A DNA stretch of 23,465 bases from Holophagales bacterium UBA5704 (lineage in GTDB: Bacteria; Acidobacteriota; Thermoanaerobaculia; Multivoradales; UBA5704). Below, in pieces: positions 5,946 to 15,645 of the stretch (the first letter of the stretch is position 1; each line of letters opens with the position of its first letter). The position numbers were made by a program, and so were the translations under genes. The notes beneath the pieces are model-generated. The model saw only the letters and a list, made by a program, of their open reading frames with translations, did not search any database and had not been told where the DNA came from. The DNA is taken from NCBI GenBank assembly GCA_002420005.1, contig DIHE01000119.1, positions 6,830-30,294 of the forward strand. Direction: 5' to 3'.

Positions 5946-7160
5946 ATGCAGCAGAGCACGCTCCGCCAGCTTTCGGTCCTGATGGCCACGGTGTTCGCCG
6001 ACATGGTCGGCTTCACCATGGTCCTGCCGTTGCTTCCGTTCTACGCCACCCGCTGCGGCGCCAGCCCCACCCTGGTCGGTTTTCTGGTCGCCGCCTATGC
6101 GCTCGCCCAGCTCCTCACCGCGCCCCTCTGGGGCCGGGCGTCGGATCGCTGGGGGCGCCGGCCGCTCATCCTGGCGGGCCTGACGGCGTCGGCCGTGGCC
6201 TACGTCCTCTTCGGTCTCGCCGACGCCATCTGGCTGCTGTTCGCCTCGCGTCTGGTGCAGGGGATGGGAGCGGGCATCAACGGGGTGGTGCAGGCCTACG
6301 TCGCCGATGCGGTGGAGCCGAAGGAGCGCGCCAAGGCCCTGGGCTGGCTCACCGCCGCCACCAGTGCCGGCGTGATGATCGGCCCGGCGATGGGCTCGCT
6401 CGCCACCAACATCTCGCCCGAAGCACCGGGATTTCTCGCCGCGGGGTTCTGCCTCCTGAACGTCCTCTTCGCCTGGATCTGGCTGCCGGAGCCGCGCCGC
6501 GACAAGGTGGCGCAGGGGGCGGAGGCGCCGGTGCGGCGGACGCTGCGCAGCGCGTTTCTCGACGTGTTGCGCAACCCCACCGCGGCGACGCCGTCCCTGA
6601 TCTGGATCTACGCGATCGGGATGATGGCCTTCATGGCGATGAACGCCGTCCTCGCCCTCTACCTGAAGGCTGACTTCGGTGTCACTGAAAAGTCCATCGG
6701 CTACTTCTACGTCTACGTCGGCGCGATCTCGCTGGTGATGCGGGGGGTTCTGCTGGGGCCGGCGGTGCGGCGTTTCGGCGAGGTGGGAGTGATCCGCCTG
6801 GGCGCCTTCGCCCTGGTGATCGGCCTCGCCTGCATTCCGCTGGCGGTGAACCTGCCGAGCCTGGCCCTGGTGGTGCTGTTCGTGCCGGTCGGCACCGCGC
6901 TCCTCTTCCCGGCCACCACCGCCCTCGTCTCGCGGCTCTCCCCGCCCGGCGAGACCGGGCAAGTGATGGGCGTCCAGCAGTCCTTCGGCTCGATCGCCCG
7001 GATGGTGGGTCCCCTCTGGGCCGGCTTCCTCTTCCAGCAGGTCGGCAAGCCGTTTCCCTTCTGGCTCGCGGCGCTTCTGATGCTGGGCGTGAGCCTGCTC
7101 ACCTGGCGGCAGCGCCAGGCCGCGGCGGAGCCGGCGGCTCCGGTGGCGGCGGAGGCCTGA
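5946..7160 (+). CDS. MFS transporter, drug/H+ antiporter-like (DHA1), 404 aa
   Basis: About 12 transmembrane helices are arranged as two halves with a central hydrophilic stretch near residues 180-200 (LPEPRRDKVAQGAEAPVRR). The MFS motif A is clear after helix 2 as GRASDRWGRRPL. The start MQQSTLRQLSVLMATVFADM and the G-x-G-x-x-x-x-x-x-x-A-D segment of helix 4/5 resemble TetA-like and multidrug efflux proteins, but the substrate cannot be assigned. GAGG precedes the ATG at 5946, and the gene follows the ABC permease by 7 bp. The physiological link to the ABC importer is unclear. It converges with the minus-strand HTH gene ending at 7233. Confidence 0.88.
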   Translation: MQQSTLRQLSVLMATVFADMVGFTMVLPLLPFYATRCGASPTLVGFLVAAYALAQLLTAPLWGRASDRWGRRPLILAGLTASAVAYVLFGLADAIWLLFASRLVQGMGAGINGVVQAYVADAVEPKERAKALGWLTAATSAGVMIGPAMGSLATNISPEAPGFLAAGFCLLNVLFAWIWLPEPRRDKVAQGAEAPVRRTLRSAFLDVLRNPTAATPSLIWIYAIGMMAFMAMNAVLALYLKADFGVTEKSIGYFYVYVGAISLVMRGVLLGPAVRRFGEVGVIRLGAFALVIGLACIPLAVNLPSLALVVLFVPVGTALLFPATTALVSRLSPPGETGQVMGVQQSFGSIARMVGPLWAGFLFQQVGKPFPFWLAALLMLGVSLLTWRQRQAAAEPAAPVAAEA

Positions 7161-7186
7161 ACAGGGCCGCTCGTCCAGCACGGCGA

Positions 7187-7200
7187 CCGCCTTGCGGCGG
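7187..7200 (+). terminator. Small GC hairpin between convergent genes
   Basis: CCGCC (7187-7191), loop TTGC, GGCGG (7196-7200), about 27 nt past the MFS stop and 33 nt before the end of the minus-strand antitoxin gene. It could end transcription from either side, but the stem is short and lacks a T-run. Confidence 0.25.
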
Positions 7201-7232
7201 AGAGGAATGCCCCCGGGGAGCCAAGGACCTGC

Positions 7233-7568
7233 TCAAGCAACCGACACAGACACGACCCCCGCCGCGTGCCCCTTGGCCTTGGCCCGGATGACGATCTCGA
7301 CATCGCGGTCCAGGAGGGTCACGAAGCGCAAGAGCCGTTCGGAGGAGAATCGGCTGAGCTTGTAGTTCTTGAGCTCGGAGACGTGCGGCTGCGGAATGCC
7401 GAACAACTGTGCCGCGCGCGCCTGCGTCAGCCGGCGGGCGGCGGTCAGCTCGTTGACCTGCATCGCGAGCTGCACGCGCAGCTTCCTTTCCTCGGCGTCT
7501 GCGAAGCCGAGATCCACCAAGACGTCACCGCTTCCAGGGTCGACCGACTCAGTCTTCTTTTCTTCCAT
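7233..7568 (-). CDS. HTH (XRE-type) antitoxin of a HigBA-like pair, 111 aa
   Basis: The central region is a helix-turn-helix: LTQARAAQLFGIPQPHVSEL at about residues 48-67, followed by SSERLLRFVTLLDRDVEIVI, a combination typical of HTH antitoxins paired with Gp49/HigB toxins. It should bind the toxin and repress the operon. The ATG at 7568 has GAGGT upstream at 7574-7578. The gene overlaps the end of the toxin gene by 20 nt in another frame, the usual toxin-first order of higBA-type modules. The antitoxin looks complete. An in-frame start upstream would add 14 residues not typical of the family. Confidence 0.85.
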   Translation of the reverse strand: MEEKKTESVDPGSGDVLVDLGFADAEERKLRVQLAMQVNELTAARRLTQARAAQLFGIPQPHVSELKNYKLSRFSSERLLRFVTLLDRDVEIVIRAKAKGHAAGVVSVSVA

Positions 7569-7845
7569 AACGCACCTCGTAGTCCTCTCGTGCAGCTCGC
7601 AGCCGTTCATGGACCAGGCTCACGTCGTGCCTGGCCGTGCGGACGCCCGAAGGCGACTTCTTCTGGAAACAGTGAAGCACGTAGATCGCCTTCTCGAAGC
7701 GCACCGTGTAGACCGCCCTGAACGCATCGCCCCGGTAGTCCTCGACCAACTCGAAGACTCCGGCCCCTTCACCCTTCCAGGCCTTGGCGGATGGTGGCAT
7801 ACCGCCGTATTGGACCACGCTCAGGGCATACCCGAAGTCGTCCAC
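7549..7845 (-). CDS. HigB/Gp49-like toxin, N-terminally shortened, 98 aa
   Basis: The sequence GVFELVEDYRGDAFRAVYTV, FEKAIYVLHCFQKKSPSG and the final REDYEVRY match the phage Gp49-like/HigB mRNase-toxin family (RelE fold). Family members normally have about 10-20 more residues at the N-terminus, forming the first strand and helix. Here the only start in frame is GTG 7845 (VDDFGYAL...). Upstream the frame runs 12 codons to a TGA inside the end of the aminotransferase gene, with no start codon. That gene stops at 7862, only 16 bp away. The toxin therefore looks truncated at its 5' end by a rearrangement, or it uses a non-standard start. Catalytic Arg/Lys residues in the C-terminal part are retained. 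Confidence 0.8.
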   Translation of the reverse strand: MDDFGYALSVVQYGGMPPSAKAWKGEGAGVFELVEDYRGDAFRAVYTVRFEKAIYVLHCFQKKSPSGVRTARHDVSLVHERLRAAREDYEVRYGRKED

Positions 7846-7861
7846 GACCGAGCCTGGCTCT

Positions 7862-9151
7862 CTACCGGTGCGCCGCGATCATCGCCTCCAGCTTGTCGAG
7901 CCCCCGCTGGACCTCGTCGATGCCGGGTCCGAAGGAGAGGCGGACGTGCTGGTGGAAGCGGGAGAGCCGCTGGGCGCGGCGGTGGCCGGGGTTGACGTCG
8001 AAGAAGACGCCGGGGACGCAGATCACCTGGTGCTCCAGGGCGGCGCGGAAGAAATCCATGCCGTCCGCGATCGGCTCCGGCAGGTCGCGCACCGAGACGA
8101 AGGCGTAGAACGTTCCGGCCGGCTCGGGGAAGACGCGCATCCCCAGGTCGTGCAGGCGGCGCAGCACCAGCTCGCGCTTGGCGAGGAAGGCGTCGCGGAT
8201 CGCCCGGGTCTCGGCGAGCACCAGGTCCGGCTCCATGAGCGGGATCGCCGCCCGCTGCTGCGGCCGGGAGCCGCCACCGTCCAGGAACGAGCCGGCGCTC
8301 TCGATCGCCTCGATCACGTCGCGCGGCCCCAGCGTCCAGGTCACCCGCCAGCCGGGATAGCGCCAGTTCTTGGTCAACCCGTCGACGATCACCACCGGAT
8401 CGCGGTTCACGTCCTCCACGTAGCGCGCCGCGCTCACCACCGGCCCCGGCTCGCCTTCGCCCAGGGTCCACACGTAGTGGGAGTAGAACTCGTCGATCAG
8501 CAGCGTGCAGTCCAGCTCGCGGCCCACCTCCACCCATTCGGCCAGCTCGCGGCCCGAGACCAGCTTGCCCATCGGATTGCACGGGTTGGAGAACAGCAGG
8601 ACCGAGAGGCCGCGGCCGATCACCTCGCGCCGCAGGTCGTCGGCGCCGAAGTTGTAGCCCTGCTCGCGGCGCAGCAGGATCGGGATCGGGGTCACCAGCC
8701 GGAAGATGTCCAGCAGCTCCTCATAGGCCGTGTAGTCGGGCAGGAAATGGCCGAGGTTGACCTGGTCGAGCGCGGCCACGGCGCGCGTCAGGGCCGTCCG
8801 GCCGCCGCCGGAGATCGCCACGTTCTCCGCCGTGTACTGCGACCGCAGGCCGCGGCGGAACAGGCGGTTGTAGAGCGAGGCGACCGCCTCGCGCAGCTCG
8901 GGGATGCCGGCGACCGGCGCGTAGTAGTGGTCCGCCGGATCGATCTCGATCGAGGCGACGCGCGGCGGCGCACCGGGAAGCTCACCGGTCTCCGGCTGCC
9001 CCTGCCCCAGGTTCGACCATTCCGGATGCCCGGTGCGGTACCCCCGCGCCGAGGCCTCCTTGGTGACGTAGACGACGCCGGTGCGCGGCACGGCGCGGAA
9101 ACCCAGGGTGCCCTGGGGCGACGGAACGGACGGCGGGGAGCTGGTGGTCAT
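7862..9151 (-). CDS. PLP-dependent class I/II aminotransferase, 429 aa
   Basis: Fold-type I aminotransferase signatures are present: LGQGQPETG near the N-terminus, HYYAPVAGIPELREAVA, the SGGGRTALTRAV cofactor loop, SNPCNPMGKL, IDEFYSHYV with the PLP-binding Asp, and VDGLTKNWRYPGWR with Lys261 as the likely Schiff-base lysine. FSFGPGID-type C-terminal residues (LSFGPG) supply the substrate-carboxylate Arg. The ATG at 9151 is chosen over an upstream TTG because AGAGGT lies 9 nt before it. Which amino acid it uses is not clear. It follows the phosphatase gene by 30 bp on the same strand; if that phosphatase acts on histidinol phosphate, an amino-acid role would fit, but this is speculative. Confidence 0.88.
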   Translation of the reverse strand: MTTSSPPSVPSPQGTLGFRAVPRTGVVYVTKEASARGYRTGHPEWSNLGQGQPETGELPGAPPRVASIEIDPADHYYAPVAGIPELREAVASLYNRLFRRGLRSQYTAENVAISGGGRTALTRAVAALDQVNLGHFLPDYTAYEELLDIFRLVTPIPILLRREQGYNFGADDLRREVIGRGLSVLLFSNPCNPMGKLVSGRELAEWVEVGRELDCTLLIDEFYSHYVWTLGEGEPGPVVSAARYVEDVNRDPVVIVDGLTKNWRYPGWRVTWTLGPRDVIEAIESAGSFLDGGGSRPQQRAAIPLMEPDLVLAETRAIRDAFLAKRELVLRRLHDLGMRVFPEPAGTFYAFVSVRDLPEPIADGMDFFRAALEHQVICVPGVFFDVNPGHRRAQRLSRFHQHVRLSFGPGIDEVQRGLDKLEAMIAAHR

Positions 9152-9181
9152 GAAACCCGGACCTCTCTGCAAAAGAATGGA

Positions 9182-10030
9182 TCAGAAACCCAGGATGTCC
9201 TGGAGCGAGCCCGCGAGGGCGGCGCTGACCGACACCGCGGCGTCGCGAAAGTCGGCGCCGAGCGGCACGGCGCCCCGGGTGCGGAACACGCCGCCCGCCT
9301 CCTCGACGATCACGCGCACCGCGGCCACGTCATGGTAGGCGACGACCGGATCGATCATCGCGTCGCACCGGCCCTCGGCGACCAGCATGTGGCCCCACCA
9401 ATCGCCGAAACCGCGGGTGCGTCCGGCCCGCGCCGCCAGCTCGCCGAGGGCGGGCCACAGCCCGGCGGCCTGGAAGTGCGCCAGCCCGCCATGGCTGAGG
9501 AAGGCCCGGGAGAGGTCCCCCTCCTCCCGCACGCGCAAGGGCCGGCGGCGGCGCATGGTGGCATGCTCCGTCCCCATGCCGTGGAACGCTCCCTGGCCGC
9601 GCACCGCCCACCAGGTCTCGCCCTGCCGGGCCGGATCGGAGCCGCGCGCCGGCGGTCCCGGCCCGAGCAGGGCGGCGTGGCAGATGCCGAGGACGAGCGC
9701 GCCGTCGATCTCGAGACCGATCAGGGTGGCGCAGTACGGGATGCCGGCGACGAAGTTCTTGGTGCCGTCCAGCGGATCGACGATCCAACGATCGCGCGCA
9801 TCGCCTTCCTGGCCGTACTCCTCGCCGAGGACGCCCAGCTCCGGCGTCGCGCGCCGCAACACCTCGCGAATGGCGGCTTCGGATTCCCTGTCCGCCCGGG
9901 TGACGGGTGAGGTGTCCGCTTTGCGCTCGACGGCGAGATCGTCCTGCCGGAAGTGCTCGCGATGGATGGTTCCGGCGAGCCGGCATGCCTGGAACGCCGC
10001 GGTCAGGCAACGGTTGGCGTCGAATCTCAT
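9182..10030 (-). CDS. Inositol monophosphatase family protein (HisN-like), 282 aa
   Basis: Lithium-sensitive, Mg-dependent phosphatase family. The metal-binding motifs are GEEYG (Glu70-71) and WIVDPLDGTKNF (Asp85, Asp88), plus a C-terminal Asp in AYHDVAAVRVIVEEAGG at about residue 230. The family typically dephosphorylates inositol-1-phosphate, histidinol phosphate or 3'-phosphoadenosine 5'-phosphate; the KNF after DPLDGT and the overall length fit the histidinol-phosphatase-like branch, without proof. The ATG at 10030 overlaps the truC stop by 4 nt (ATGA), indicating translational coupling, and CGGAGA lies just upstream. No other histidine or inositol gene is in the window. Confidence 0.88.
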   Translation of the reverse strand: MRFDANRCLTAAFQACRLAGTIHREHFRQDDLAVERKADTSPVTRADRESEAAIREVLRRATPELGVLGEEYGQEGDARDRWIVDPLDGTKNFVAGIPYCATLIGLEIDGALVLGICHAALLGPGPPARGSDPARQGETWWAVRGQGAFHGMGTEHATMRRRRPLRVREEGDLSRAFLSHGGLAHFQAAGLWPALGELAARAGRTRGFGDWWGHMLVAEGRCDAMIDPVVAYHDVAAVRVIVEEAGGVFRTRGAVPLGADFRDAAVSVSAALAGSLQDILGF

Positions 10031-10719
10031 GATTCTCCGACTGTACCAGGGGGAGAGGGCCATTCCAATCCCATCGCGCGGAACGGGCCCGCGAGATCCT
10101 CGGGCAGCGGCGCCCCGAACCGGAGCGGCCGGCCGTCGTCCGGGTGGGCACAGCCGATCTCCAGCGCGTGCAGGGCGAGGCGGTGGAGGCCGAAGCGCTC
10201 CCGGAAAAGCCGGTTGTGCTCCCCCTTGCCATAGCGCACGTCGCCGATCAGCGGATGGCTCAGGTGTTTCAGGTGGCGGCGGATCTGATGCCGGCGGCCG
10301 GTCGCGGGCCGGGCCTCGACCAGCGAGTAGCGCTCGAACGTCGCGAGCCGGCGGAAGGCGGTCACCGCGGGGACGCGCGGGCCGTCCTCGTCGCGCGGAA
10401 TGGGATGGTCGATCACCCCCTCGGGGGGCGTGATGCCGCGCACCAGGGCGAGGTAGCGCTTGCCGACCGTGCCGTCCTCGAACTGCCTCTGGAGATGGCG
10501 GGCCGCGTCGGGATCGAGGGCGAAGAGGAGGACCCCGCTGGTCGCCCGGTCCAGGCGGTGGACGGGAAAGACGTGGCGTCCCACCCGGTCGCGCGCCAGG
10601 GTCAGGGCGACCACCCGATCCGCCGCGGCGCCGCGGTGGACGGCGAGCCCCGCGGGTTTGGCCACCGCGATCAGCCGGTCGTCCCGGTAGAGCAGGGGGA
10701 GGAGGTCAGGATTCGGCAT
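10027..10719 (-). CDS. truC: tRNA pseudouridine(65) synthase TruC-like, RluA family, 230 aa
   Basis: RluA-family pseudouridine synthase that isomerises uridine in RNA. The catalytic motif HRLDRATSG contains Asp57. KPAGLAVHR (21-29), KRYLALVRG, and GRRHQIRRHLKHLSHPLIGD are typical of the TruC subgroup, as is the later FGLHRLALHA. Length is close to E. coli TruC (about 260 aa). The ATG at 10719 leaves only 23 bp to the divergent regulator gene. It is the first gene of the minus-strand unit truC-phosphatase-aminotransferase. The symbol rests on motif recall and overall likeness; an rRNA-directed relative is the main alternative. Confidence 0.82.
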   Translation of the reverse strand: MPNPDLLPLLYRDDRLIAVAKPAGLAVHRGAAADRVVALTLARDRVGRHVFPVHRLDRATSGVLLFALDPDAARHLQRQFEDGTVGKRYLALVRGITPPEGVIDHPIPRDEDGPRVPAVTAFRRLATFERYSLVEARPATGRRHQIRRHLKHLSHPLIGDVRYGKGEHNRLFRERFGLHRLALHALEIGCAHPDDGRPLRFGAPLPEDLAGPFRAMGLEWPSPPGTVGES

Positions 10720-10742
10720 TCAACAGGTACAATCCATGCAAG
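10720..10742. promoter_or_regulatory. 23-bp divergent start region with TACAAT box
   Basis: Only 23 bp separate the start codons of truC (minus) and the FHA regulator (plus). TACAAT (10728-10733) lies 9 nt before the regulator ATG at 10743, giving a leader of about 0-3 nt, and no Shine-Dalgarno is present. The truC -10/-35 must lie inside the regulator coding sequence, or its transcript is also leaderless. The two genes cannot both be bound by polymerase at once. Confidence 0.4.
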
Positions 10743-12356
<1,614 letters not shown>

Positions 12357-12372
12357 GGCGAGGTCGCATAAG

Positions 12373-15024
12373 ATGGTCTCTCGCGCCTTCCGCGATGAGA
12401 CACGCATGACGGAGCTCCCGCAGACGATCGGCCCCTACCGGGTCCTCCAACGGCTCGGCGGCGGCGGCATGGGTGAGGTCTTCCTCGCCGAGGACGAGCG
12501 CCTCGGCCGCCGGGTGGCGATCAAGCGCATCCGGCCCGACGCCGGCCTGCCCGCCGCGCAGACGGAGCGGTTCCGCCGCGAGGCCCGGCTGGCGGCCCGG
12601 CTGAACCATCCGGCCATCGTCCAGGTCTACGACATCCTCCAGGACGGCGGCGGCGAGGTCGAGCACATCGTCATGGAGTTCGTGGAAGGCCGGACCTTGC
12701 GTGCCCTCACCGCCCAAGGACCGCTCGCCCTGCCGCTCGCCCTGCGGCTCGGCCGCGAGATCGCCGACGGGCTCGACGCCGCCCACCAGGAAGGGATCGT
12801 CCACCGCGACTTGAAGACCGAGAACGTCCTCGTCACCCGCACCGGCCACGCCAAGATCAGCGACTTCGGCATCGCCAAACAGGTTCTCGTCGGCGCGGAG
12901 CCGGAGCTGACCCGGGCGGACGCCGTCCTCGGCACCTGGCGCGCCATGTCCCCCGAGCAGGCGCGCGGCGAGGCGGTCGACCACCGCTCGGACCTCTTCT
13001 CGCTGGGCACCCTGCTCTACGAGATCCTCACCGGCCTGTCGCCGTTCGCGGCGGAAAACGCCCTCGCCACCTTGAACCGGGTGCTCTTCCATGCCCCGCC
13101 GGAGGTGCGCACGCTGCGGCCCGAGATCCCGGAGGAGATCGGGGCGCTGATCGGCCAGCTCCTCCAGAAAGACCCGTTCCTGCGGCCGCGCAGTGCCGCG
13201 GAGGTGCGCTGGCAGCTCGACACCTATCTCACCCCGGGGACGGCCGGCGGGACGGCGGCGACCCTGATCGAGACCGGGATCTTCCCCGCCGGATCCTCCG
13301 CGCCGCTCTCCAGAACAGCCGGGACCCCTCCCCCGGGAGACTCCGCCCTCACCACCTTGAAGAACCGGCCCCGCCGCAGGACCCTGGTGGCCGCGGGAGG
13401 CTTCCTGCTCCTCGCCCTCGCCGGTGTGGGAGGATGGCTCGCCCTGCGCCGCCCGGCCCCGCCGCTCTACGTGGCCCTCCTGGCGCCCGAGATCGGCACC
13501 GGCTCCGGAAGACCCGAGGTGGAGCTTCTGGCCTCCGGGGTGCGCATGGCTCTGCTGCAGGGGCTCGTGGGGCTGGAGCGGATCTCACCCTTGTCGACCG
13601 ACGAGGTCGACGACGCCCGCGGCACGCCGCGCCAGGTGGCGCAGGCGGTCTCCGCGGATGAGGTCGTCACCACCCGCCTGGACTGCCGGATCGAGGCCTG
13701 CCGGGTCTCCTTGAACCGGGTGCGGGGAGCGGACGGCTCCGTGGTCTGGGCCGACAGCTTCGAGGTCCCGGCCGACGACTTCGCGCTCATCGCCGGGGCG
13801 GCGGCTCGCCAGATCCAGCGGGGCTACCCGGGCTTCCGGGTACGCGGCGGTGGAGCCGGCCTCGCGGTCGACGGCCGCGATTTCGAGGAGCTTCTCGCCC
13901 TGCGGCGCCGCTTCAAGGCCCGCGAGGGGCAGGACCGGGAGATCGCCGCGGGGCTCGCCGAGATCCTGCAGCGGTCCCCGCGCTTTCTCGAGGCCTACCT
14001 GCTCGCCTCCGAGGTGGCGCGGTCCCGCTTCTGGGCCTCGCGCGATCCGGACGAGCTGAAGCGGGGGCTGGACCTGGCGCGCGAAGCGGAGCGCCTCGCG
14101 CCCGACGATCCGCGGTCCCGCTTCGCCCGTCTCGACCTCGCCCTGGCCGGGCAGGACCTGGGCCTGGCGGAAGCCGCCCTCGCCGAGCTCGAGGAGCTGG
14201 TGCCGGGCGACGTGCGGCTGCTCGAACGGAAATCCTGGATCCTGAGCGCCCAGGGGAAGCCCCGGGAAGCCCTGGCGCTCACCCGTGCGGCCGCCGAGAT
14301 CCAGCCGTCCAGCAAGCGCCTCGCCGATCTCGCCCAGCTGGAGATCCAGCAGGGCCACGTCGACGCCGCGCGCCGGACCCTCGAAAGGTCGCTGCAGCGC
14401 TCGCCGGGCAACTACCCGGCGCTTTCCCTGCTGGCCATCCTGGAGCTGTACAACGGCGACCTGCACCGCGCGGTCGAGATCTACCGCGAGCTGGTCAGAA
14501 GGTCCCCCGGCGTCGCCCAGCTGTCCAACCTGGGGCTCGCCTACTTCTCCCTCGGCCGCTACGAAGAGGCGGCGGCGACCTACCGGCAAATCGTCGAGCG
14601 CGAGCCGGGGCATGCCTTGGCCCTCCTCAACCTGGCCGACACTCTGCTCCTGATGGGGCGCACCGCGGAAGGCCGAACCCTGTATGAGAAGGTCCTGACG
14701 CTCCTCGCCGCCGATCCGGCCACCACCACGCCGCAGTACCTGACGGTCAAGGCGCAGGCCCTGGCCCATCTCGGCCGCGGGCGCGAAGCGGTGGCCGCCG
14801 TCCAGGAAGCCCTGCGCCTCGCGCCGAACGACGGCCCGGTGGCCTACGAGGCGGCGGTCGTCTACGCCCTCCTGGGCGAGGACGATTCGGCGCTGGTCAA
14901 CGTCGAGAGAGCCCTCTCGCTCGGCCAGGGGACGCGCTGGTTCGCGCTCCCCTGGTTCTCCTCGCTGCGCCGGGATCCGGAATTCCGCCGCCTCCTGGAG
15001 AAGGGGACTTCCGCCGCCGACTAG
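12373..15024 (+). CDS. Membrane Ser/Thr protein kinase (PknB-type) with TPR tail, 883 aa
   Basis: The cytoplasmic kinase domain spans about residues 20-290: glycine loop LGGGGMGEV, Lys51 in VAIKRI, catalytic HRDLKTEN (Asp146), DFG (Asp164), and MSPEQARG followed by DHRSDLFSLG. A single transmembrane helix lies at about 337-357. After it comes an alpha/beta domain (YVALLAPE ...) and then TPR-like helical repeats from about residue 530 to the end (for example LSNLGLAYFSLGRYEEAAAT), on the far side of the membrane if topology is standard. GAGG (12360-12363) supports ATG 12373; ATG 12406 (MTELPQTIGPYRV) is an alternative with no Shine-Dalgarno. It sits 16 bp after the FHA regulator. It probably senses an envelope signal through the TPR part. 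Confidence 0.92.
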   Translation: MVSRAFRDETRMTELPQTIGPYRVLQRLGGGGMGEVFLAEDERLGRRVAIKRIRPDAGLPAAQTERFRREARLAARLNHPAIVQVYDILQDGGGEVEHIVMEFVEGRTLRALTAQGPLALPLALRLGREIADGLDAAHQEGIVHRDLKTENVLVTRTGHAKISDFGIAKQVLVGAEPELTRADAVLGTWRAMSPEQARGEAVDHRSDLFSLGTLLYEILTGLSPFAAENALATLNRVLFHAPPEVRTLRPEIPEEIGALIGQLLQKDPFLRPRSAAEVRWQLDTYLTPGTAGGTAATLIETGIFPAGSSAPLSRTAGTPPPGDSALTTLKNRPRRRTLVAAGGFLLLALAGVGGWLALRRPAPPLYVALLAPEIGTGSGRPEVELLASGVRMALLQGLVGLERISPLSTDEVDDARGTPRQVAQAVSADEVVTTRLDCRIEACRVSLNRVRGADGSVVWADSFEVPADDFALIAGAAARQIQRGYPGFRVRGGGAGLAVDGRDFEELLALRRRFKAREGQDREIAAGLAEILQRSPRFLEAYLLASEVARSRFWASRDPDELKRGLDLAREAERLAPDDPRSRFARLDLALAGQDLGLAEAALAELEELVPGDVRLLERKSWILSAQGKPREALALTRAAAEIQPSSKRLADLAQLEIQQGHVDAARRTLERSLQRSPGNYPALSLLAILELYNGDLHRAVEIYRELVRRSPGVAQLSNLGLAYFSLGRYEEAAATYRQIVEREPGHALALLNLADTLLLMGRTAEGRTLYEKVLTLLAADPATTTPQYLTVKAQALAHLGRGREAVAAVQEALRLAPNDGPVAYEAAVVYALLGEDDSALVNVERALSLGQGTRWFALPWFSSLRRDPEFRRLLEKGTSAAD

Positions 15025-15482
15025 CCGCCGCCGGGCGGATCCCAGACGATCGTCGGATCGTGGACGATGAGCCGGCGCAGGATCGGATCGACGAGCAGGA
15101 GGTTGAAGCTGTCCTCCGCCTTGGCCTCCCGGGTTTCCATCGTGTTGAACAGCGTCGCGGAGGCCGCAACCGCCGCATCGTCCGGGGAGAAGCGGAAGCC
15201 GGCGTTGCGGGAATGGGGCTGGAAGAATTTGAGGGCCGGATTGGCAAATCGGTAGCCCTCCTCGACCAGCTCCTTGGACAGGATGAACGTGAGCTCGAAC
15301 CCGCGGGGCTCTCCGCCGCTTCCTTCCAGGCGGATCCGCTCCGGCTCGATCACGTAGTAGCCCTTGCGCTGTGCCGGCTCGAAGAACAGCACATCGCCCT
15401 CGCGCCGCACCGGCACAGGGACCGGGATCGTCTCTCCCGCGGTCACCGGCAACACCTCGTCGTCCAACAGAACCGTAGACAT
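15021..15482 (-). CDS. Hypothetical protein, 153 aa
   Basis: No family recognised. The ATG at 15482 has a strong AAAGGAGGAG upstream. The sequence opens MSTVLLDDEVLPVTAGETIP and is a mix of short strands and turns with many acidic residues, then RKGYYVIEPERIRLEG, FELTFILSKELVEEGYRF and a Pro/Gly end (DPPGGG). No signal peptide, membrane segment or cysteine pattern is seen, so it is probably a small soluble beta-rich protein. Its stop codon overlaps that of the convergent kinase gene within a single CTAG (15021-15024). It may be in the same transcript as the membrane protein gene 163 bp upstream, although a hairpin lies between them. Confidence 0.75.
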   Translation of the reverse strand: MSTVLLDDEVLPVTAGETIPVPVPVRREGDVLFFEPAQRKGYYVIEPERIRLEGSGGEPRGFELTFILSKELVEEGYRFANPALKFFQPHSRNAGFRFSPDDAAVAASATLFNTMETREAKAEDSFNLLLVDPILRRLIVHDPTIVWDPPGGG

Positions 15483-15609
15483 GTCACTCCTCCTTTGCGG
15501 ATCGGACTCGTGCTCGGGGTCATCCACCTTCCGTTGCCAGGAGCATGCCAACGAAAAGGCTTCGTGCTCCCCCCGGAGCGGCTCTCCAGAACCAGGTGCA
15601 CCAAGAGCC

Positions 15610-15636
15610 GCCCGACACGTCGGCGACGTGCCGGGC
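15610..15636 (-). terminator. Long hairpin between DUF4337-type gene and hypothetical gene
   Basis: GCCCGACACGTC (15610-15621) and GACGTGCCGGGC (15625-15636) pair over 11 of 12 positions around a 3-nt loop. It begins 9 nt after the stop of the minus-strand DUF4337-type gene. On the minus strand it is followed by GGCTCTTGG, with only a weak T-run. It is a likely terminator or 3'-end stabiliser. Confidence 0.5.
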
Positions 15637-15645
15637 TTGCGTCGG

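Noticed and set aside
4100..6019. 639-codon minus-strand open frame
   Set aside because: It mirrors the ABC permease and ATPase, whose motifs are unambiguous on the plus strand; composition is His/Arg/Gln/Gly shadow-like.
7784..9910. 708-codon plus-strand open frame
   Set aside because: It is antisense to the aminotransferase and phosphatase genes, which carry complete catalytic motifs.
10736..10738. Alternative ATG just upstream of the FHA regulator start
   Set aside because: It is in a different frame from the regulator and opens only a short charged ORF ending within 30 codons.
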